Part shown: positions 44,459 through 53,880 of the stretch, in pieces
Layout: each line of letters begins with the position of its first letter
Numbering within the stretch: the stretch's first letter is position 1
Assembly: GCF_000293865.2 (NCBI RefSeq)
Contig: NZ_ALKN02000001.1
Coordinates: 248,001-312,000 of the forward strand
DNA length: 64,000 nt
Origin: Limnohabitans sp. Rim28
GTDB taxonomy: Bacteria > Pseudomonadota > Gammaproteobacteria > Burkholderiales > Burkholderiaceae_C
Direction: 5' to 3'
The notes under the pieces: generated by a model
What the model saw: the letters and a program-made list of their open reading frames with translations, nothing else
The model's database searches: none
What the model was told of the DNA's origin: nothing
Made by a program: the position numbers and the translations under genes

Positions 44459-45772
44459 TCAGCCCTGTTGGCCCATCAGCTCTTCAAAAGAGATGGCTTT
44501 TTCGACCACTTTGGCTTGGGCCAAAACGAAGTCGGACACATTGCTTTCAATGACCACGGCTTCAACCTCGGCCATGCGCTGGTTGTCGCTGTTGTACCAA
44601 CGCACCACGTCATCGGGACGCTCGTAGCTGGAAGCGAGCTCCAAAATGTGCGCCTGGATCTGATCGGGCTTGGCATGCAGCGTGTTGCCACGCACGACTT
44701 CAGCCACCACCAGACCCAAACGAACGCGCTGCTCGGCTTGCGGGCGGAAGATGTCGTCAGGGATTGGCGCCTTGTCGGCGTCTTTGACACCGCGCTGCTT
44801 GAGGTCAGCGCGGGCGCCTTCTTTCAAGCGTTCGATTTCGTTTTGCACGATCGACTGAGGCAAGTCCAGCTCGGCCTTGGCCACCAAAGCGTCCATGGCC
44901 GCTTGCTTGTTGCGGGCCAGCAAGCGAAATTTCACTTCGCGCTCGAGGTTTTTGCGGATATCAGCGCGCAGGCCTTCGACGGAAGCGTCGGCAATGCCCA
45001 AAGACTTGGCCAAAGCTTCGTTCACTTCGGGCAGGTTGGCCGCTTCAATTTTCTTGACGGTGACCATGAAGTCGGCGGTTTTGCCAGCCACGTCTTGACC
45101 GTGGTAATCGGCCGGGAAAGCCAGAGGGAAAGTCTTGCTCTCGCCGGATTTCATGCCGCGTACCGCATCTTCGAATTCCTTGAGCATCTGACCATCGCCC
45201 AGAATGAACTGGAAGTCTTCGGCTTTGCCGCCGGTGAACACTTCACCGTCGATCTTGCCTTCGAAGTCGATGGTGGCACGGTCGCCGTCTTGTGCTGCGG
45301 CGTCTTGCGCACGCTGGGCAAAGGTGCGGCGCTGCTTGCGCAGGATGTCCACAGTCTTGTCGATGGCGGCGTCAGACACTTCAGCCGTCAGTTTCTCGAC
45401 GGCGGTGTCGGCCAAGTTGCCGAGTTTGACTTCGGGGTACACCTCGAAAATCGCTTCGAAATTCAGCTCGCCTTCGGGCGCACCTTCTTTTTCAGAGATG
45501 CGGGGTTGTCCGGCCACACGCACTTGGGCTTCATTGGCGGCCACAGCAAAAGCCTCGCCCACTTTGTCGTTCAGAACTTCGTACTGAACCGAGTAACCGT
45601 AGCGCTGCGTCACCACGTTCATGGGGACTTTGCCGGGGCGAAAACCGTCCATCTTGACCGTACGGGCCATTTTCTTCAAACGTGCATCCACTTCAGACTG
45701 AATGGCCGTCACAGGCACAGTCAGGGTGATCTTGCGTTCCAGCTTTTCCAGGGTTTCAACAGTCACAGTCAT
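44459..45772 (-). CDS. tig: Trigger factor
   Basis: A 437-residue ribosome-associated chaperone. The N-terminal ribosome-binding domain has the signature FRPGKVPMNVV near residue 45, the FKBP-type PPIase domain lies at about 150-245 (DRATIDFEGKIDGEVFTGG), and the long helical C-terminal arms complete it. It shields nascent chains and catalyses prolyl isomerisation. The length equals E. coli Tig (432). It begins the tig-clpP-clpX-lon series. Confidence 0.96.
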   Translation of the reverse strand: MTVTVETLEKLERKITLTVPVTAIQSEVDARLKKMARTVKMDGFRPGKVPMNVVTQRYGYSVQYEVLNDKVGEAFAVAANEAQVRVAGQPRISEKEGAPEGELNFEAIFEVYPEVKLGNLADTAVEKLTAEVSDAAIDKTVDILRKQRRTFAQRAQDAAAQDGDRATIDFEGKIDGEVFTGGKAEDFQFILGDGQMLKEFEDAVRGMKSGESKTFPLAFPADYHGQDVAGKTADFMVTVKKIEAANLPEVNEALAKSLGIADASVEGLRADIRKNLEREVKFRLLARNKQAAMDALVAKAELDLPQSIVQNEIERLKEGARADLKQRGVKDADKAPIPDDIFRPQAEQRVRLGLVVAEVVRGNTLHAKPDQIQAHILELASSYERPDDVVRWYNSDNQRMAEVEAVVIESNVSDFVLAQAKVVEKAISFEELMGQQG

Positions 45773-45836
45773 CGTCGTTCTCGGTTAATTGAATGTCTCT
45801 CAGGCCAGCGGCTTGCGCCATTGGCCACCAGTCGGT

Positions 45837-45923
45837 TGGTGCGCGGGGCGGGACTCGAACCCGCACAGTGTTGCCACCGTCAGGACCTAAACCTGGTGCG
45901 TCTACCAATTTCGCCACCCGCGC
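45837..45923 (-). tRNA. tRNA-Leu(UAG)
   Basis: On the minus strand an 87-nt class II tRNA begins GCGCGGGTGGCGAAATTGG and ends CGCACCA, with a long variable arm (GACGGTGGCAACACTGT region). The anticodon loop reads GTTTAGG, giving TAG. The T-loop GTTCGAGTC is intact, and CCA is encoded. Confidence 0.94.
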
Positions 45924-45933
45924 ATGTCCAAAC

Positions 45934-45992
45934 AAAAAGGGCGTCAGGCATCACCACAAGACGGCGTGAGTCTTGGATTCACCTGACCGCCC
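45934..45992 (-). terminator. Terminator-like structure downstream of the RND operon
   Basis: On the minus strand, GGGCGGTCAGG and CCTGACGCCC pair around a long loop that has its own CAAGAC/GTCTTG stem, and five T follow. It lies between the RND permease and tRNA-Leu. Confidence 0.6.
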
Positions 45993-46040
45993 GCTTGAAA
46001 TCGGTCAACTTTATATTTTAGCCGCTTCGATTGGCCAAAA

Positions 46041-49000
46041 TCAGGCACGGGCTTGATTTGGCCGCTCAATTCGGAACCAGGCCGCGTACATGGCCGGCAA
46101 GGCCAGCAGGGTCAAGGCCGTGGCCACCACCAAGCCCCCCATGATGGCCACCGCCATCGGTCCCCAAAAGATGCTTCGGGACAGCGGGATCATGGCCAGC
46201 ACCGCCGCAGCCGCCGTGAGCACAATGGGACGCAAACGCCGCACCGCTGACTCGACGATGGCCTGCCACGGCGCCATACCGGCCGCCCGGTCCTGCTCAA
46301 TTTGGTCAATCAAGATGACCGAGTTGCGCTGAATCATGCCCATGAGCGCGATCACGCCCAGCAGAGCCACAAAACCAAAGGGCCGATCAAGCACCAACAA
46401 GGCCCCTGCCACACCCGCCATGCCCAGTGGCCCCGTCAAAAAAACCAACATCGCCCGGCTGAAGCTTTGTAGCTGCAGCATGAGCAGCGTGAAGGTGATG
46501 AACAGCATGATGGGCACGCCGGCCGCGATCGAGGCTGAGCCTTTGGCGCTTTCTTCAACGGCACCGGACACCTCGATGCGGTAAGCGCTCAAGCCCTGAC
46601 CTTGCCAGGTGGCCTCGGTCTTTTTCAGCTCAGGCAGCAACTGCGCCGTCACCGTGGCCCCCTGAAGGCCTTCGGCAATATCGGCCTGCACCGTGATGGC
46701 GAATTGCCGCCCCTCGCGCCACATCACGCCAGGCTCCCAGGTCAAAACCGGCGTGGCCACTTGCAACAAAGGAATGAACCGACCTGAGGCCGTGGGCACA
46801 TAAGCTTGACTCAAGTCGGACAAGGCATCGCGCTCGGCCAGCGGCTGGCGCAAAACGATGTCGATCAGTTTGTCACCGTCACGGAACTGGCCCACGGGGG
46901 CACCGGACAGCAAGGTGCGTGAAACCTGGGCAATCGACTGGCTGCTCACACCCAGAGTGCGGGCTTTGGCCTGGTCGACCTCCAGTCGCACCGACTTGAC
47001 CGACTCGTTCCAGTTGTCGTTCACGCCGCGCGTGTTGGGGTTCAGGCGCATTTGTGCCTTGATTTCTTCGGCCTTCAGGCGCAGAACCTTGGGGTCCGGC
47101 CCCACCACCCGAAACTGCACCGGATAGGGCACAGGCGGCCCGTTGGGCAACAGCTTGACCCGCCCGCGCACTTCAGGGAATTCCTGCGCCAGCAAGGCTG
47201 GCAACTTAGCCCGAAGCACTTCGCGGGTTTTCAAATCGGTGGGCTGCACGATCAGTTGCGACACGTTGGTCTGCGGAAACACCTGGTCGAGTGGTAAATA
47301 AAAGCGCGGTACGCCCGAACCGACCCAAGCCGTGACCGATTTGACGCCCTGCTCTTGCGCCAAGCGCTGCTCTACACGGCGGGTGATGTCCTCGCTGGCC
47401 TTGACAGGAGACCCCTCAGGCAGCCACAAGTCCACCATGATTTCAGGACGTGAAGAGTCCGGGAAGAACTGCTGCTGCACCTTGCCCATGCCCACGATCC
47501 CCATGGCGAACAAAAAGACCGTGATGCCAATCGTTTTCCAGCGGTGCGTCACGCACCAAGTCACCCCAGCGCGAAAGTGCCTGTAAAACGGCGTGTTGAA
47601 CATCTCGGCCGAATCCAGGTGCTCCGCCGACACGGCGTGCGCAGGCGGCTTGAGCAACCAGGCCCCCAAATAAGGCACAAAATAAACCGAAGCCACCCAA
47701 CTGACCAAGAGCGCCACCACCGTCACCGCAAAAATCGCGAAGGTGTACTCGCCCGTCATGGACTTGGCCATGCCAATCGGCAAGAACCCGGCAGCGGTGA
47801 TCAAGGTGCCCGTCAACATGGGCATGGCGGTCAACTCATAGGCAAAGGTCGCCGCCCGCAGCTTGTCGTAGCCCTCTTCCATCTTGCGCACCATCATCTC
47901 CACCGCGATGATGGCGTCGTCCACCAGCAAGCCCAAAGCGATGATGAGCGAGCCCAATGAAATTTTGTGCAGGCCAATGCCCAGGTAATGCATGGCCAAA
48001 AACGTGACCGCCAACACCAGCGGAATCGTGATGCCCACCACCAACCCCGGGCGGATGTCCAGCGTCCAGCGCCGCCACATGGGGTGTTGGCCCGGCCGCT
48101 TGTGCAGACCCAAGGCCAAAAAACTCACCGCCAACACGATCACCACCGCCTCGATCAACACCTTGATGAACTCGTTGACCGAGCTCGCCACCGCGCTGGG
48201 CTGGTCCTGGACCTGCGTCAACGTCATGCCCGCAGGCAGGCTGGCTTGGGTAGACGCCATCGTCACGCGCAAAGACTGGCCCAGGGCAATGATGTCGCCC
48301 CCTTTGGCCATGGACACACCGATCGCAATGACTTCTTGCGCATCGTGCCGCACCTTGACGCTGGCTGGATCGGCATAAGCGCGTGTGACTGTGGCGATGT
48401 CTGACAAACGGATTTGCGCACCCGATGCGCCGCGAATGGGCATGGCCCTCAAGTCATCCAGGCTCTGAAACTGCCCGCCCACTCGAACTTGAACCACATC
48501 GACTGGCGACTGGATGCTGCCCGCCGGCTCCACCGCGTTTTGCTGGCTGAGCTGAGCCAGCACAGCCCCCATGTCCAAGCCCATTTGTGCCAAGCGCTGC
48601 TGCGAAATTTCAACGAATACCTTTTCGTCTTGCACGCCAAACAACTCAACCTTGGCCACATCGGGCACGCGCAGCAGTTGCTGGCGCAAGCTGTCGGCCT
48701 GGGTTTTGAGTTCGGCTGGCGTAAAACCCTGACCACCCAGCGCGTAAATCACGCCGAACACATCCCCAAATTCGTCGTTGAAAAATGGCCCCACCACACC
48801 CGGCGGCAAGCTGCCGCGCATGTCACCGATCTTTTTGCGCACGGTGTACCAAATCTGCGGAACAGCCCCGGGGTCCGAGTTGTCTTTGATCTGAAAAATG
48901 ATCTGCGCCTCACCCGGCTTGGAATAACTTCTTATCTTGTCGGCAAAGGGCACCTCTTGGAGGGTGCGCTCGATTTTGTCGGTCACCTGCTCGGCCACTT

Positions 49001-49196
49001 GCTCGGCCGTGGCGCCGGGCCAATAGGCCCTCACCACCATGGCGCGGAAGGTGAAGGGTGGGTCTTCGTCTTGCCCCAGCTGAAAATAAGACGCCATGCC
49101 CAGTACCATCAACACCACCATCAGGTAGCGGGTCAGGGCCGGGTGCTCCAGCGCCCAGCGCGAGAGGTTGAAACGGGTGTTGTCGGTGCTGCTCAT
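46041..49196 (-). CDS. RND-family efflux permease
   Basis: A 1051-residue inner-membrane pump with twelve membrane segments in two repeats of six. The family proton-relay segment LGLLVDDAIIAVEMM with paired Asp residues lies in span 4 (about residue 415). Two large periplasmic loops lie between spans 1-2 and 7-8. It exports drugs, metals or lipids with the adaptor and an outer-membrane channel that is not encoded here. Paired Asp (not Glu) argues against a CusA-type metal pump. The start at 49196 is chosen because the membrane segment begins soon after; the adaptor stop is five bases upstream. Confidence 0.9.
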   Translation of the reverse strand: MSSTDNTRFNLSRWALEHPALTRYLMVVLMVLGMASYFQLGQDEDPPFTFRAMVVRAYWPGATAEQVAEQVTDKIERTLQEVPFADKIRSYSKPGEAQIIFQIKDNSDPGAVPQIWYTVRKKIGDMRGSLPPGVVGPFFNDEFGDVFGVIYALGGQGFTPAELKTQADSLRQQLLRVPDVAKVELFGVQDEKVFVEISQQRLAQMGLDMGAVLAQLSQQNAVEPAGSIQSPVDVVQVRVGGQFQSLDDLRAMPIRGASGAQIRLSDIATVTRAYADPASVKVRHDAQEVIAIGVSMAKGGDIIALGQSLRVTMASTQASLPAGMTLTQVQDQPSAVASSVNEFIKVLIEAVVIVLAVSFLALGLHKRPGQHPMWRRWTLDIRPGLVVGITIPLVLAVTFLAMHYLGIGLHKISLGSLIIALGLLVDDAIIAVEMMVRKMEEGYDKLRAATFAYELTAMPMLTGTLITAAGFLPIGMAKSMTGEYTFAIFAVTVVALLVSWVASVYFVPYLGAWLLKPPAHAVSAEHLDSAEMFNTPFYRHFRAGVTWCVTHRWKTIGITVFLFAMGIVGMGKVQQQFFPDSSRPEIMVDLWLPEGSPVKASEDITRRVEQRLAQEQGVKSVTAWVGSGVPRFYLPLDQVFPQTNVSQLIVQPTDLKTREVLRAKLPALLAQEFPEVRGRVKLLPNGPPVPYPVQFRVVGPDPKVLRLKAEEIKAQMRLNPNTRGVNDNWNESVKSVRLEVDQAKARTLGVSSQSIAQVSRTLLSGAPVGQFRDGDKLIDIVLRQPLAERDALSDLSQAYVPTASGRFIPLLQVATPVLTWEPGVMWREGRQFAITVQADIAEGLQGATVTAQLLPELKKTEATWQGQGLSAYRIEVSGAVEESAKGSASIAAGVPIMLFITFTLLMLQLQSFSRAMLVFLTGPLGMAGVAGALLVLDRPFGFVALLGVIALMGMIQRNSVILIDQIEQDRAAGMAPWQAIVESAVRRLRPIVLTAAAAVLAMIPLSRSIFWGPMAVAIMGGLVVATALTLLALPAMYAAWFRIERPNQARA

Positions 49197-49200
49197 GGGA

Positions 49201-50340
49201 TCACCGTGCTGGTGCAACCGAAGCAGCAGGGGCCATGCTTGGCACTGCGCCATAAATCGTGACCTTTTGACCCGGCGACAGCACATGCACCCCAGCGCTC
49301 ACCACTTTTTGCCCTGGTGTGAGCCCCGATCTGATGACGACATCGTTGCCATTGACCGGGCCCAACTGCACCCCCTGGCTGTTGACCGTCATGGTGGTTT
49401 CGTCCAGCACCCACACCGCCGTGCCCTGCCCCTCTTGGCGCAGTGCACTGGTGGGCAGCACCATCGCCGTCGACGCTGAACCAGACAGCCCTGGCGCCCT
49501 CACATTGAGCGTGGCCCCTAAAGGCAAAGCTATACCGCCCTCCAGCGCCAACTTCACGGTGAAGGAGCGCGTGACCGGATCGGCCATGGCGGCCAACTCC
49601 CTCACTGAGCCTTGCACGGTTTGCCCCGTGCTGAGTACCGTGGCCTGCATGATTTGACCGGTCTTGAGCGCCATGATGATCGATTCGGACACCGCAAAAA
49701 CCGCATCGCGCGGGCCATCGTGGGCCAAACGCACCACGGGCTGTCCCGCCGAAACCACTTGACCGACCTCAGCCTCCACGCCGGTGATCACACCCGCATG
49801 GCTGGCCACCAAACGGGCATAGCTTGCTTGATTGCCCTGCGCCTGCGCTTGGGCCTTGGCCTGACTCAATGCCGCGTCCGCCGCCTTCAAACTGGCCTCG
49901 CGCCGCTCCAGTTCGGCGCCGCTGATGAAGTTTTGGGCTTTCAAGGCCTCAAAACGTTTGAAATCAGCCAGAGCCAAGTCGCGCTGGCTTTGCGCAGCGC
50001 TGACCTGCGCCTGAGCTGCCGACACAGCCAACTCAAAATCTTGCGCATCCAGCACCGCCAACAGCTGCCCGGCGACCACCCGCTGTCCAGGTTCAACGGC
50101 TCGCTGCACCAGTTTGCCGCCGACCCTGAAGCCCAACCGGGACTCGACCCGGGCACGCACCTCGGCTGAAAATGTCCCGTCCACCGTCAAATCGCTGCCC
50201 GCCACAGTGATCAACTTGACCGAACGCAAAGGCTCCAGTGGCGCCTCGGTCTTGGAACATGCTATTAAAGTCAACAAAAAACCAGCAAAACCGCAGAAAC
50301 GAAGAACTCGCCCTGAGGCGAGTGACATCAAAAAATGCAT
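49201..50340 (-). CDS. RND efflux periplasmic adaptor (HlyD/MFP family lipoprotein)
   Basis: A 379-residue membrane fusion protein. The N terminus is a lipoprotein signal (FAGFLLTLIAC) with the acylated Cys near residue 25, then a lipoyl/biotinyl-like half (GFRVGGKLVQRAVEPGQRVV), a coiled-coil hairpin rich in Ala and Gln (about 85-150) and a second barrel half. It connects the permease to an outer-membrane channel. The start at 50340 is preferred; an ATG four codons later is also possible, and an upstream frame has no family similarity. It precedes the permease by four bases. Confidence 0.88.
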   Translation of the reverse strand: MHFLMSLASGRVLRFCGFAGFLLTLIACSKTEAPLEPLRSVKLITVAGSDLTVDGTFSAEVRARVESRLGFRVGGKLVQRAVEPGQRVVAGQLLAVLDAQDFELAVSAAQAQVSAAQSQRDLALADFKRFEALKAQNFISGAELERREASLKAADAALSQAKAQAQAQGNQASYARLVASHAGVITGVEAEVGQVVSAGQPVVRLAHDGPRDAVFAVSESIIMALKTGQIMQATVLSTGQTVQGSVRELAAMADPVTRSFTVKLALEGGIALPLGATLNVRAPGLSGSASTAMVLPTSALRQEGQGTAVWVLDETTMTVNSQGVQLGPVNGNDVVIRSGLTPGQKVVSAGVHVLSPGQKVTIYGAVPSMAPAASVAPAR

Positions 50341-50354
50341 GGTGTGTCCAAAGA

Positions 50355-50378
50355 AAAATAATGACCGATTGGTTAGTA
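50355..50378. promoter_or_regulatory. Possible repressor operator before the RND operon
   Basis: TGACCGATTGGTTA (about 50361-50374) is an imperfect ACC/GGT inverted repeat, a pattern seen in TetR-family operators of efflux genes. It lies between the divergent adaptor and isoprenoid synthase genes. No TetR gene is nearby, so the call is weak. Confidence 0.25.
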
Positions 50379-50425
50379 ATTTATTCAAAGCGGTTGCAGC
50401 TGTCAAGCGACAATACCGATTGACC

Positions 50426-51544
50426 ATGACAACACCCCCCCTATTTGGACGACGCCCACCCCGTGGATTGAACGCAGAACAAGGCCAGCTCCTGCGCCGC
50501 GTCTCCCGTTCGTTTGACTTGTCGATCCGACTTTTACCGTCCGTTTTACAAGCCCCTGTGGCCATCGGCTATCTGTTGGCCCGAGCGACAGACACCGTGG
50601 CCGACACCAGCGACCTGCCCTTGGCGGAGCGGCAAACCCTGCTGCATCTCATGACGCAGGCCATCGCCGTCACTTCAGATAGCGATGAACAACTCAGCCC
50701 GCTGCCCAAGCTCACCCAAGCCTTTGCCGCGCAACAAACCAACCCGCACGAACGCGCCTTGATGCAAGCGCTGCCGCAATGTCTGCCATTGCTGCACACC
50801 TTGTCTGAGCCTGATCAAGCCAGCGTGCGTACCGTACTGGGCCACATCACCCGGGGGCAGCAACTGGACATGACCCGCTTTGGAAACGGCCCCCATCGGC
50901 TTGAGTCTTTGCAAACTGAAACAGAGTTGGACGACTACACCTGGCTGGTGGCGGGGTGCGTGGGGGAATTCTGGACGGCGTTGTGCGGCCGCCACTTGCC
51001 AGACTATGCCCTTTTGCCCCAAGACGAGATGATGCACATCGGTCGCCAATACGGCATGGGCCTGCAACGCCTGAACATTGTTCGCGACATGGGCGCCGAC
51101 TTGGCAGACGGGCGCTGCTACTGGCCGGTCGAGACTTTGGCAAAGGCTGGCCTGACGCCCGAACGGCTGGCAGAAGCTGCACGCGCCACAAACGGCACAG
51201 GCAATGCCAGCGAGGCAAACTCTCGAAAAATCAACACACTGACATCCATCACCCCGCTTTACAACCAGTGGCTGGACACCACCCAGTCTCAGTTGGCCTG
51301 TGGCATGCGGTATGCATTGGCGGTCAAGCCTTGGCGTCTGCGCCTGGCCAGTGCACTGCCCGCCTTGATCGGTGCCCGCACCGTGGCTCTGCTGCGAGAG
51401 GCTGGCCCTGCGGCCCTGACCCAAAGCATCAAAATGCCACGCCATGAAGTGCGCGCCCTGCTCTGGCGCATCGCCTTGGGCCTCGGGTCTGCGCCCGTTC
51501 TGGAAAGAGAATTTCTCCAATTGTCTCGCCGGCCCCAGCCTTGA
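50426..51544 (+). CDS. Squalene/phytoene synthase family protein (squalene-synthase-like)
   Basis: A 372-residue prenyl-condensing enzyme. The first acidic motif is DTVAD (56-60), with the second at NIVRDMGADLADGRCYW (Asp221, Asp225). Arg and Tyr residues around SRSF (27-30) and YGMGLQRLN match squalene synthases. It should join two farnesyl diphosphates head to head. It is longer than HpnC and reads more like a bona fide squalene synthase. The ATG at 50426 is chosen because family similarity begins there; upstream in-frame sequence overlaps the adaptor gene. It is followed by hpnD 31 bases downstream. Confidence 0.82.
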   Translation: MTTPPLFGRRPPRGLNAEQGQLLRRVSRSFDLSIRLLPSVLQAPVAIGYLLARATDTVADTSDLPLAERQTLLHLMTQAIAVTSDSDEQLSPLPKLTQAFAAQQTNPHERALMQALPQCLPLLHTLSEPDQASVRTVLGHITRGQQLDMTRFGNGPHRLESLQTETELDDYTWLVAGCVGEFWTALCGRHLPDYALLPQDEMMHIGRQYGMGLQRLNIVRDMGADLADGRCYWPVETLAKAGLTPERLAEAARATNGTGNASEANSRKINTLTSITPLYNQWLDTTQSQLACGMRYALAVKPWRLRLASALPALIGARTVALLREAGPAALTQSIKMPRHEVRALLWRIALGLGSAPVLEREFLQLSRRPQP

Positions 51545-51575
51545 GTCTGCGCTTTGAATGCGAGAATCCCAGTCC

Positions 51576-52415
51576 ATGAGCCCGCAAGATTACGTCCAGC
51601 AAAAAGCCGCTGCTTCAGGCAGCAGTTTCTATTACGCTTTTTTGTTTTTACCGCCAGAGCGGCGTGCCGCGATCACTGCCTTTTATGCGTTTTGCCGTGA
51701 AGTCGACGATGTGGTTGACGAAATCAAAGACCCCGGCGTGGCGGCCACCAAACTCGCCTGGTGGCAAAAAGAAGTCCTGCAAGCCTTCACCGGACAGCCC
51801 AGCCACCCCGTGATGCACGCCCTCATGCCCTTGGCGCCCAGCTTCGGCATTGAGAGCCGCCACCTGATGGCCGTGATCGAAGGCTGTCAGATGGACCTGA
51901 ACCAAACCCGGTATTTGGACTTTGCGGGCCTGACGACGTACTGCCATTTGGTCGCCGGTGTGGTGGGCGAAGTCGCCGCCCGCATCTTTGGCCAGACTGA
52001 CGAAGCCACCACCCATTACGCCCACAAGCTGGGTCTGGCTTTTCAGATGACCAACATCATCCGCGACGTGGGCGAAGACGCCATGCGCGGGCGCATCTAC
52101 CTGCCACTGGATGAGCAGCAGCGCTTTGGCGTCAAAGCCAACGAACTGATGCAGAGGGATTATTCAGACCGCTTCAAAGCGCTGATGCAGTTCCAGACCG
52201 ACCGTGCCCACGCCCTTTACGACGAAGCCCTGGCCCTGCTGCCCGCCGCCGACCGACGCGCCCAAAAACCCGGCCTCATGATGGCCAGCATCTACCGCAC
52301 CTTGCTGCGCGAAATCGAAGCCTCGGGCTTTCAGGTCCTGCACCAACGCATCGCCCTCACGCCCCTGCGTAAACTGTGGCTGGCTTGGAAGATGCAGGCC
52401 TTGGGTCGGTTTTAA
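51576..52415 (+). CDS. hpnD: Presqualene diphosphate synthase HpnD-like
   Basis: A 279-residue enzyme with the HpnD start SPQDYVQQKAAASGSSFYYA, the first acidic motif DDVVDE (44-49) and the second NIIRDVGEDAMRGRIYLP (Asp164, Glu167, Asp168). HpnD makes presqualene diphosphate from two farnesyl diphosphates in the HpnCDE route to squalene. HpnE and a cyclase gene are not nearby. The start at 51576 gives the family N terminus. Convergent with the GST gene. Confidence 0.88.
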   Translation: MSPQDYVQQKAAASGSSFYYAFLFLPPERRAAITAFYAFCREVDDVVDEIKDPGVAATKLAWWQKEVLQAFTGQPSHPVMHALMPLAPSFGIESRHLMAVIEGCQMDLNQTRYLDFAGLTTYCHLVAGVVGEVAARIFGQTDEATTHYAHKLGLAFQMTNIIRDVGEDAMRGRIYLPLDEQQRFGVKANELMQRDYSDRFKALMQFQTDRAHALYDEALALLPAADRRAQKPGLMMASIYRTLLREIEASGFQVLHQRIALTPLRKLWLAWKMQALGRF

Positions 52416-52445
52416 AGGCCCCTCTTGCCCTGCCTCTTGGTGCTG

Positions 52446-53096
52446 TTACTTCATGCCCCGGGCTTGCGCCTGAGCCGGACGGGCCAAACACGCCTCCATC
52501 CAGCTTGATACCGCCGGGTACTGCGCCAACAAGCCAGGCGCAGGACGCAGCCAGCCCACCACACTGGCCACGCACACATCGGCCACCGTGAAGCGTTGCG
52601 CAGCCAAATGCGCCTCGCCTTTGGCGTTTTGGGCCTGCAAGTGGGCTTCCAGCACCGCCAATGGCACCTTCAAGCGGCTTTCAGCCTGTTCGGCCAACTC
52701 CGGCTTGCGCTGGTCAGCGGGCATGGCCATGCGGTGCATCAACACGGTGAGCGCGTCTTTTTCCAACTCGGACACGGTCCAAAAGCTCCAACGCAAGGCC
52801 TCGGCCTCTTCACGGGGCGTGGCGGGGGTGAGCGACTGGCCATCGGGACGGCCATGCACACGGGCAATGTACAAAGCGCAAGCCATGCTCTCCCACACAG
52901 TCACCGTGCCATCGTCACGCTCGTCGATCAGCACCGGAATGTGACCATTGGGGTTCAGTGCCAAAAACTCGGGCGTTCGGGTCGCCCCACCGGCATAAGG
53001 CGTGCCTGTGTGTTCAAAGTTCAAGCCCAGTTCCAAGGCGGTCCAGAGGGGTCGGGCTGCGCGAGAGGCGCCAATGCCGTAAATCTTCAAAGTCAT
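52446..53096 (-). CDS. Glutathione S-transferase family protein
   Basis: A 216-residue protein with an N-terminal thioredoxin-like domain (LKIYGIGASRAARPLWTALE, the family's cis-Pro in NGHIPVLID) and a C-terminal helical domain with FTVADVCVASVVGWL (the N-capping box). It should conjugate or reduce substrates with glutathione. The active Ser is probably the SR in GASRAAR. An AAGGAG-like site precedes the ATG at 53096; an in-frame ATG four codons earlier is less likely. Confidence 0.85.
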   Translation of the reverse strand: MTLKIYGIGASRAARPLWTALELGLNFEHTGTPYAGGATRTPEFLALNPNGHIPVLIDERDDGTVTVWESMACALYIARVHGRPDGQSLTPATPREEAEALRWSFWTVSELEKDALTVLMHRMAMPADQRKPELAEQAESRLKVPLAVLEAHLQAQNAKGEAHLAAQRFTVADVCVASVVGWLRPAPGLLAQYPAVSSWMEACLARPAQAQARGMK

Positions 53097-53153
53097 GGGG
53101 TTCTCCAAGTGTCAAATTGCAAAAAATTTCAAGCCGGTTCTCACGCCGCAGGC

Positions 53154-53861
53154 TTAGCGCTCATAGTCAGACCAACTGGCGCACAACAGATGCAAGTCTC
53201 GCACCTCCAAGTGCGGACGGGTGTCGCCATGGGTCCAGTCGTGGCCTTCGCGGTTGAGCCAGGCCACTTGCATACCCGCTGCCAAAGCACCCACACAGTC
53301 GGCGTGGGCATCGTCACCCACGTGCAATACCTCATGGGGCTGCACGCCGGCAGCAGCAGCTGCCGCTTCAAAAATGCGCAAATCGGGCTTGGCCACGCCC
53401 AAGGACTGGGCGCTCACGCTGGCGCGAAAGTGCTCCCCAATGCCCACGCGGTGCACGTCAGCATTGCCGTTTGACAGGGCGATCACAGGGTAGCGTTGGC
53501 TCCAAAAACGCAAGGCCGGCAACGCATCGTCAAACAAATCCACCCGCTGACGCTCGGCAAAAAAGACCTCAAAAGCTGGCTCGGCCAAGTGCAGCGAATC
53601 ACCGGCTTGCTGCAACATGGCGCGAATGGACTGCAGACGCAAAAACGACAAATCGTGAGCCCGGTCCGAATGGCGGGCATTGATTTCGGCGCGAACGGTT
53701 TTTTTGAGTTCAGCATCGGCCGACAAGACCGCTGTGTTTGGCGCATGTGCGGCCAACCAGGCCTGCAAGGCGTTTTCTGCACGGCCAATCGTGGGCCAGA
53801 CGGGCCAAAGTGTGTCGTCCAGATCGAGGGTAATGGCTCTGATTTTGGTAATGTCAATCAT
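53154..53861 (-). CDS. HAD-family hydrolase
   Basis: A 235-residue haloacid-dehalogenase phosphatase. The nucleophile motif is LDLDDTLW (residues 10-17), the threonine/serine motif is IALSNGN (about 113) and the lysine motif is AKPDLRIFE (about 142). The metal motif is HVGDDAHADCVGALAAGM (about 163). A helical cap lies between motifs I and II. It probably hydrolyses a small phosphate ester; the substrate is unknown. It is divergent from hemH with 19 bases between the start codons. Confidence 0.87.
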   Translation of the reverse strand: MIDITKIRAITLDLDDTLWPVWPTIGRAENALQAWLAAHAPNTAVLSADAELKKTVRAEINARHSDRAHDLSFLRLQSIRAMLQQAGDSLHLAEPAFEVFFAERQRVDLFDDALPALRFWSQRYPVIALSNGNADVHRVGIGEHFRASVSAQSLGVAKPDLRIFEAAAAAAGVQPHEVLHVGDDAHADCVGALAAGMQVAWLNREGHDWTHGDTRPHLEVRDLHLLCASWSDYER

Positions 53862-53880
53862 GGTGGTGGGAGAATACCGC

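Noticed and set aside
44468..46021. A 517-codon plus-strand open frame opposite tig and tRNA-Leu
   Set aside because: It mirrors trigger factor codons, crosses a tRNA gene, is His/Phe-rich with no domain, and has no ribosome site. A shadow of high-G+C coding sequence.
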